A DNA stretch of 64,000 bases from Kineothrix alysoides (GTDB lineage: Bacteria; Bacillota; Clostridia; Lachnospirales; Lachnospiraceae). Below the pieces are notes generated by a model. It had not been told where the DNA came from, made no database searches, and worked only from the letters and a program-made list of their open reading frames with translations. Below are positions 60,235 to 64,000 of this stretch, one piece after another. Position 1 is the stretch's first letter; each line of letters opens with the position of its first letter. The stretch spans positions 930,001 through 994,000 of the forward strand of contig NZ_JPNB01000001.1 in assembly GCF_000732725.1 (NCBI RefSeq), written 5' to 3'. A program made the translations under genes and the position numbers.

Positions 60235-61611
60235 TTATGATGATTTCTTCCTGTCTGAAACATCCGTATAGCTGCGGTCTTCGCCGATAGCCTTGTAAGC
60301 AGGGCGGATAATCTTCCCGTTATTGGCAAGCTCCTCCATGCGGTGGGCACACCAGCCCGAAATGCGTGCGATAGCAAATATCGGTGTATATAACTCCAAA
60401 GGAAGTCCCAGCATGTGATAAACGAAGCCGGAATAGAAATCTACATTGATGCTGACACCCTTGTAAATCTGTCTTTCCTTCGTGATGACTTCCGGTGCCA
60501 GTTTCTCCACGAGGGAGTAAAGGGCGAATTCCTTCTGCAGCCCTTTTTCTTCGGAAAGTTTTTCCACGAAAGATTTGAAGATGACGGCGCGGGGGTCCGA
60601 TTTGGAATAAACAGCGTGGCCTACACCGTAAATTAAGCCGGCATGGTCGAAGGCATCCTTGTGAAGCAGCCTGGCAAGATAAGCAGCCACTTGCTCCTCA
60701 TCCTCCCAGTCGGAGATTTCTTTTTTCATATCCTCAAACATCTGTACAACTTTTATATTGGCTCCGCCGTGGCGGGGACCTTTTAAGGAACCGATAGCTG
60801 CCGCAATAACGGAATAAGTATCTGTCAGCGAGGAAGTAACCACATGGGTGGTAAAGGTAGAATTGTTTCCTCCGCCGTGTTCCATATGTAATACGAGGGC
60901 GATGTCCAGTATCCGCGCTTCTAACGGAGTGTAGGAGCTATCCGGCCTCAAAATATGCAGTATATTTTCAGCGGTAGATAATTCCGGCCTGGATGAATGG
61001 ATATACAGACTTTTGCCGTCATGATAGTGACTGTATGCCTGATAGCCGTAAATGGACAGCAGAGGGAACAGGCTGATAAGCTGCAGGCTCTGTCTGAGCA
61101 CATTTGGAAGTGTAGTGTCGTCGGCTCTGTCGTCATAGGAATATAGCGTTAGAACGCTTCTCGCTAAGGTGTTCATCATATCCTTGCTGGGTGCCTTCAT
61201 GATAATATCGCGGACGAAGCTTGTAGGCAGGCTTCTGTAATAGGAAAGCAGATTGGTAAAATCTTCCAGTTCCTTTTTTGCAGGCAATTTATCGAACAAT
61301 AAAAGATAAGTTGTCTCTTCAAAACCGAAGCGGTTGTCTTTGGTAAATCCGGCCACGAGGTCTTTCACATTATAGCCGCGGTAAAACAGGTCTCCGTGAA
61401 TCGGAACCTGGACACCGTCTACCATTTTGTTGGCACGCACGTCGGAAATCCGTGTGAGTCCGGCAAGTACCCCTTTTCCGTTTAAGTCGCGAAGTCCTCT
61501 TTTTACGTCGTATTTCGTAAAAAGTTCGGTCTCGATAATATCGGCTTTTTCGCTTAGCTTTGCCAACTGTACGATTTCCGGTGTAACTTCGGAATAAACA
61601 TTGTGATCCAT
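60235..61611 (-). CDS. gltA: Citrate synthase
   Basis: A 458-residue citrate (or 2-methylcitrate) synthase joining acetyl-CoA and oxaloacetate. The active-site regions are HMEHGGGNNSTFTTHVVTSS, GPRHGGANIKV, YGVGHAVYSKSDPRAVIF and SINVDFYSGFVYHMLGLP, giving the two histidines and the aspartate. It is longer at the N-terminus than E. coli GltA. AAAGGAGG precedes the ATG. No aconitase or isocitrate dehydrogenase gene is adjacent. It may serve glutamate biosynthesis. Confidence 0.95.
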   Translation of the reverse strand: MDHNVYSEVTPEIVQLAKLSEKADIIETELFTKYDVKRGLRDLNGKGVLAGLTRISDVRANKMVDGVQVPIHGDLFYRGYNVKDLVAGFTKDNRFGFEETTYLLLFDKLPAKKELEDFTNLLSYYRSLPTSFVRDIIMKAPSKDMMNTLARSVLTLYSYDDRADDTTLPNVLRQSLQLISLFPLLSIYGYQAYSHYHDGKSLYIHSSRPELSTAENILHILRPDSSYTPLEARILDIALVLHMEHGGGNNSTFTTHVVTSSLTDTYSVIAAAIGSLKGPRHGGANIKVVQMFEDMKKEISDWEDEEQVAAYLARLLHKDAFDHAGLIYGVGHAVYSKSDPRAVIFKSFVEKLSEEKGLQKEFALYSLVEKLAPEVITKERQIYKGVSINVDFYSGFVYHMLGLPLELYTPIFAIARISGWCAHRMEELANNGKIIRPAYKAIGEDRSYTDVSDRKKSS

Positions 61612-61857
61612 AAGATAGTCCTCCTTTCGCTGATACTCATTGCCCCCGCAAAGAGGGGCTGGAATTATAAACTGTCAACAGGTCAATAATATCATAAAAA
61701 TACTTATAAAAATAGATAAAATGAAATGTTTTGTTAAAAATTTTATAAAATTCTATCTATTAACAGTATATTGAGAAACTGAAAAACAGATGCATCTTTC
61801 TTTTTTTTTCATTTCATATTAGAATAGAATTTATAAAAGAAAATGGAGGAAAACTTT

Positions 61858-62523
61858 ATGACGAACGAAGAAATTCTGCGACATATAGATCATACGCAGC
61901 TAAAGGCATTTGCAACATGGAAGGATATCGAGACCTTATGTGAGGAGGCGCTGGAATACAAGACTGCGTCCGTATGCGTTCCCCCTTCTTACGTAAAACG
62001 CATTCGCGACGCATATGGAGAAAAAATCAATATCTGCACGGTCATCGGCTTTCCTTTAGGTTATAGCGTAACAGCGGCAAAAGTGACAGAAGCCAGTGAG
62101 GCAATAAAGGACGGTGCACGCGAAATCGATATGGTGGTAAATATCAGCGATGTGAAAAACGGTCTGTTCGATAAGGTGGAGGAGGAAATCCGCACGATAA
62201 AGATGGCTTGTGGCGGGCACATTCTTAAAGTAATCATCGAGACCTGCTATTTGACAGAGGAGGAGAAAATTGCACTTTGCAAGGCAGTGACGGCAGCAGG
62301 TGCAGATTACATCAAGACTTCAACCGGTTTCGGAACGGGTGGCGCGACGCTTGCAGATGTGAGATTGTTCAAGGACCATATCGGAGCAGATGTAAAAATT
62401 AAGGCTGCGGGCGGAGTGAAGACGAGAGAGGATTTGGAAACATTCCTGGAGGAGGGCTGTGAGCGCATCGGAACATCCTCTGCAGTAGGGATATTGAATG
62501 ACGGAAAGGCAGAGAGCTATTGA
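61858..62523 (+). CDS. deoC: Deoxyribose-phosphate aldolase
   Basis: A 221-residue aldolase that splits 2-deoxyribose 5-phosphate to glyceraldehyde 3-phosphate and acetaldehyde. It has IDHTQLKAFATWKDIETLCE, GAREIDMVVNI, the Schiff-base lysine in YIKTSTGFGTGGAT (K153) and the second lysine in KIKAAGGVKT (K182). The start at 61858 follows TGGAGG by about nine bases. The stop shares bases with the next gene's start (TGATG), so translation is coupled. Confidence 0.96.
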   Translation: MTNEEILRHIDHTQLKAFATWKDIETLCEEALEYKTASVCVPPSYVKRIRDAYGEKINICTVIGFPLGYSVTAAKVTEASEAIKDGAREIDMVVNISDVKNGLFDKVEEEIRTIKMACGGHILKVIIETCYLTEEEKIALCKAVTAAGADYIKTSTGFGTGGATLADVRLFKDHIGADVKIKAAGGVKTREDLETFLEEGCERIGTSSAVGILNDGKAESY

Positions 62524-64000
62524 TGATTCAGGACAGACTTACAAGACTGCGGGACCGTATGAGTGAGAAGGGAATCGATTTTTATATGATTCCTACCTCG
62601 GATTTTCATGGTTCCGAGTACGTGGATGATTATTTTAAGGTGAGAGAATACTTTTCCGGCTTTACGGGCTCTAACGGCACTCTTGTAGTAGGGCACAATA
62701 TGGCGGGGCTATGGACGGACGGAAGATATTTCATTCAGGCTGAAAACGAGCTTGAAGGAAGCGGAATCGAGCTGTTTCGAATGATGGAAGAGGGCGTACC
62801 CGATATTCCTGATTTCCTGGGGGAAAATATGAAGAGCGGACAGACTCTGGGCTTCGACGGGCGGACGGTGAGCTGCAAAGAAGGAAAAGAGCTGGAGCAG
62901 AAACTTAAAAGTATGGATATCCGTATCTTTTATGAGGAGGATATGGCGGGAGATTTGTGGAAGGAGAGGCCCCTTCTTCCTAATCACCAGGTCATAGTCC
63001 TTCCGGAAGAAATAAGCGGGCAGAGCATGGAGGAGAAGCTTCTTGCAGTCAGGGAAAAGATGAAAGCATCGGGAGCATTATATTTTACGCTGAGCAAGCT
63101 GGACGATTTGATGTGGCTGATGAATATAAGAGGAAACGATGTGGCCTGCAACCCGGTGGCGCTCTCCTATAGCTTTCTTACGCCTGAGGAGTTGTATCTT
63201 TTCATACAGCCTCAGGAGGTGACGAAGGAGTTCACAGAATATGCCTTAAAAAACCATATTATCATTAAAGATTATAAAAATATTGCAGAATTCCTTAACG
63301 GTTATGATTATAAAGGGAAGGTGCTTCTGGATAAAGGGAATATCAATTATGCTTTATATAAGATTTTGTCGGACAAAGCGGAATGTGTCTTCGAAAGCAA
63401 TCCTACGGAAGCTTTAAAGGCAGTAAAAAACAAGACCGAGCTTTCCCGGATGGAAGAGGTATATCTTAAAGATAGTGCTGCCGTTATAAAATTTATTTGC
63501 TGGCTTAAGAAAAACGTGGGAAAAGAGAAGATTACGGAGCTTACGGCCGCGGAGCATTTAGACGGACTGCGAAGAGAAATCCAAGGTTTTCTGGATTTGT
63601 CTTTTCCGACTATCAGCGCTTATAAAGAAAACGCCGCTATGATGCATTACGAGGCACTTCCTGAGAGCGCGAAGGAAATAAAGGCGGAAGGAATGCTGCT
63701 GGTGGATTCCGGAGGGCAGTATATGGGCGGAACCACGGACGTGACGAGAACCATCGCTTTAGGGGAGATCAATCCGGAGATAAAAAAGCACTTTACTAAG
63801 GTTGCCGTAGGCATGTTACAGCTTACGCAGGCCCGATTTCTCTACGGCTGTACGGGAAGAAATCTGGACATATTGGCGAGACAGCCGTTATGGGACATCG
63901 GAATCGATTATAAATGCGGAACGGGACATGGAATTGGCTATATTCTCAATGTACATGAAGGCCCTCAGAGCATTCGCTGGCGTTTTGCCAAAGGAGCTGC
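62523..64000 (+). CDS. Xaa-Pro aminopeptidase (M24B), truncated by window end
   Basis: The first 492 residues of a three-domain M24B peptidase that removes N-terminal residues before proline. It begins MIQDRLTRLRDRMSEKGIDF. Domain 1 contains PTSDFHGSEYVDDYFK and FTGSNGTLVV, domain 2 continues to about 310, and the catalytic domain shows the metal ligands in LLVDSGGQYMGGTTDVTRT and the GTGHGIGYILNVHEGPQ region. It continues past base 64000. It overlaps the deoC stop, so the two genes are cotranscribed. Confidence 0.92.
   Translation, partial: MIQDRLTRLRDRMSEKGIDFYMIPTSDFHGSEYVDDYFKVREYFSGFTGSNGTLVVGHNMAGLWTDGRYFIQAENELEGSGIELFRMMEEGVPDIPDFLGENMKSGQTLGFDGRTVSCKEGKELEQKLKSMDIRIFYEEDMAGDLWKERPLLPNHQVIVLPEEISGQSMEEKLLAVREKMKASGALYFTLSKLDDLMWLMNIRGNDVACNPVALSYSFLTPEELYLFIQPQEVTKEFTEYALKNHIIIKDYKNIAEFLNGYDYKGKVLLDKGNINYALYKILSDKAECVFESNPTEALKAVKNKTELSRMEEVYLKDSAAVIKFICWLKKNVGKEKITELTAAEHLDGLRREIQGFLDLSFPTISAYKENAAMMHYEALPESAKEIKAEGMLLVDSGGQYMGGTTDVTRTIALGEINPEIKKHFTKVAVGMLQLTQARFLYGCTGRNLDILARQPLWDIGIDYKCGTGHGIGYILNVHEGPQSIRWRFAKGA

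Overview
The window reads as a chromosomal segment of an anaerobic, Gram-positive, low-to-mid GC Clostridia member, most likely Lachnospiraceae. This is inferred from the complete rnfCDGEAB ferredoxin:NAD+ oxidoreductase operon, a 1409-residue acyl-CoA dehydratase activase-type protein, the era-yqzL-recO-glyQS-alaS run, single-chain GlyRS, two DacF-type carboxypeptidases, SleB-type and GH25 wall hydrolases, and strong AGGAGG-type ribosome binding sites. No outer-membrane genes, tRNA genes, rRNA genes or CRISPR arrays were seen.

Layout. 1-4.2 kb: end of a sensor kinase, a VOC-fold protein, and a polar amino-acid ABC importer (two permeases, ATPase, lipoprotein) with its own promoter and an operator-like inverted repeat. 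4.2-8.4 kb: the giant activase on the minus strand. 8.7-22.8 kb: rhomboid-like membrane protein, a sigma-region-2-like protein with no promoter-binding region, an M16C peptidase, a DUF4349 lipoprotein, then era, yqzL-like, recO, a lipoprotein, glyQS, alaS and coaBC.

22.8-31.1 kb: an AT-rich integrated element of about 8.2 kb, almost entirely on the minus strand. I read it as an inovirus-like (filamentous ssDNA phage) provirus. It carries an HUH rolling-circle Rep, a Zot/pI-type ATPase, a pIII-like adsorption protein with Sec signal and C-terminal anchor, a 54-residue major-coat-like protein, several tiny hydrophobic proteins, a candidate ssDNA-binding protein, and an IS30-family transposase as probable integrase. 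Five copies of one palindrome, core GTTCGAACGTTCGAAC, each lie just upstream of a different transcription unit, including the transposase. This is the strongest candidate for an undescribed regulatory system here. The host genes coaBC and rpsU on either side are intact.

31.3-48.3 kb: rpsU, a CmpB-type membrane protein, two dacF-like genes, a phosphoesterase, scpA-scpB, a four-gene biotin-dependent carboxyltransferase cluster resembling 12S/gamma/1.3S/5S transcarboxylase without a beta subunit, TetR and RpiR regulators, an HI0933-type flavoprotein, cmk, ispH, an S1-domain protein and cheR. 48.5-64 kb: an RNase H-fold exonuclease (minus), the rnf operon, a GH25 protein, an AP2/HNH-like protein (minus), a SleB-type hydrolase, thrC, citrate synthase (minus), deoC and a truncated M24B aminopeptidase P.

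A dispersed palindromic repeat of about 133-148 bp with GTTACTGTT termini occurs three times, plus one partial and one divergent relative. Two same-orientation copies bracket the carboxyltransferase operon. The Rnf complex and the biotin cluster suggest an energy metabolism linking ferredoxin, NADH, ion gradients and carboxyl transfer.
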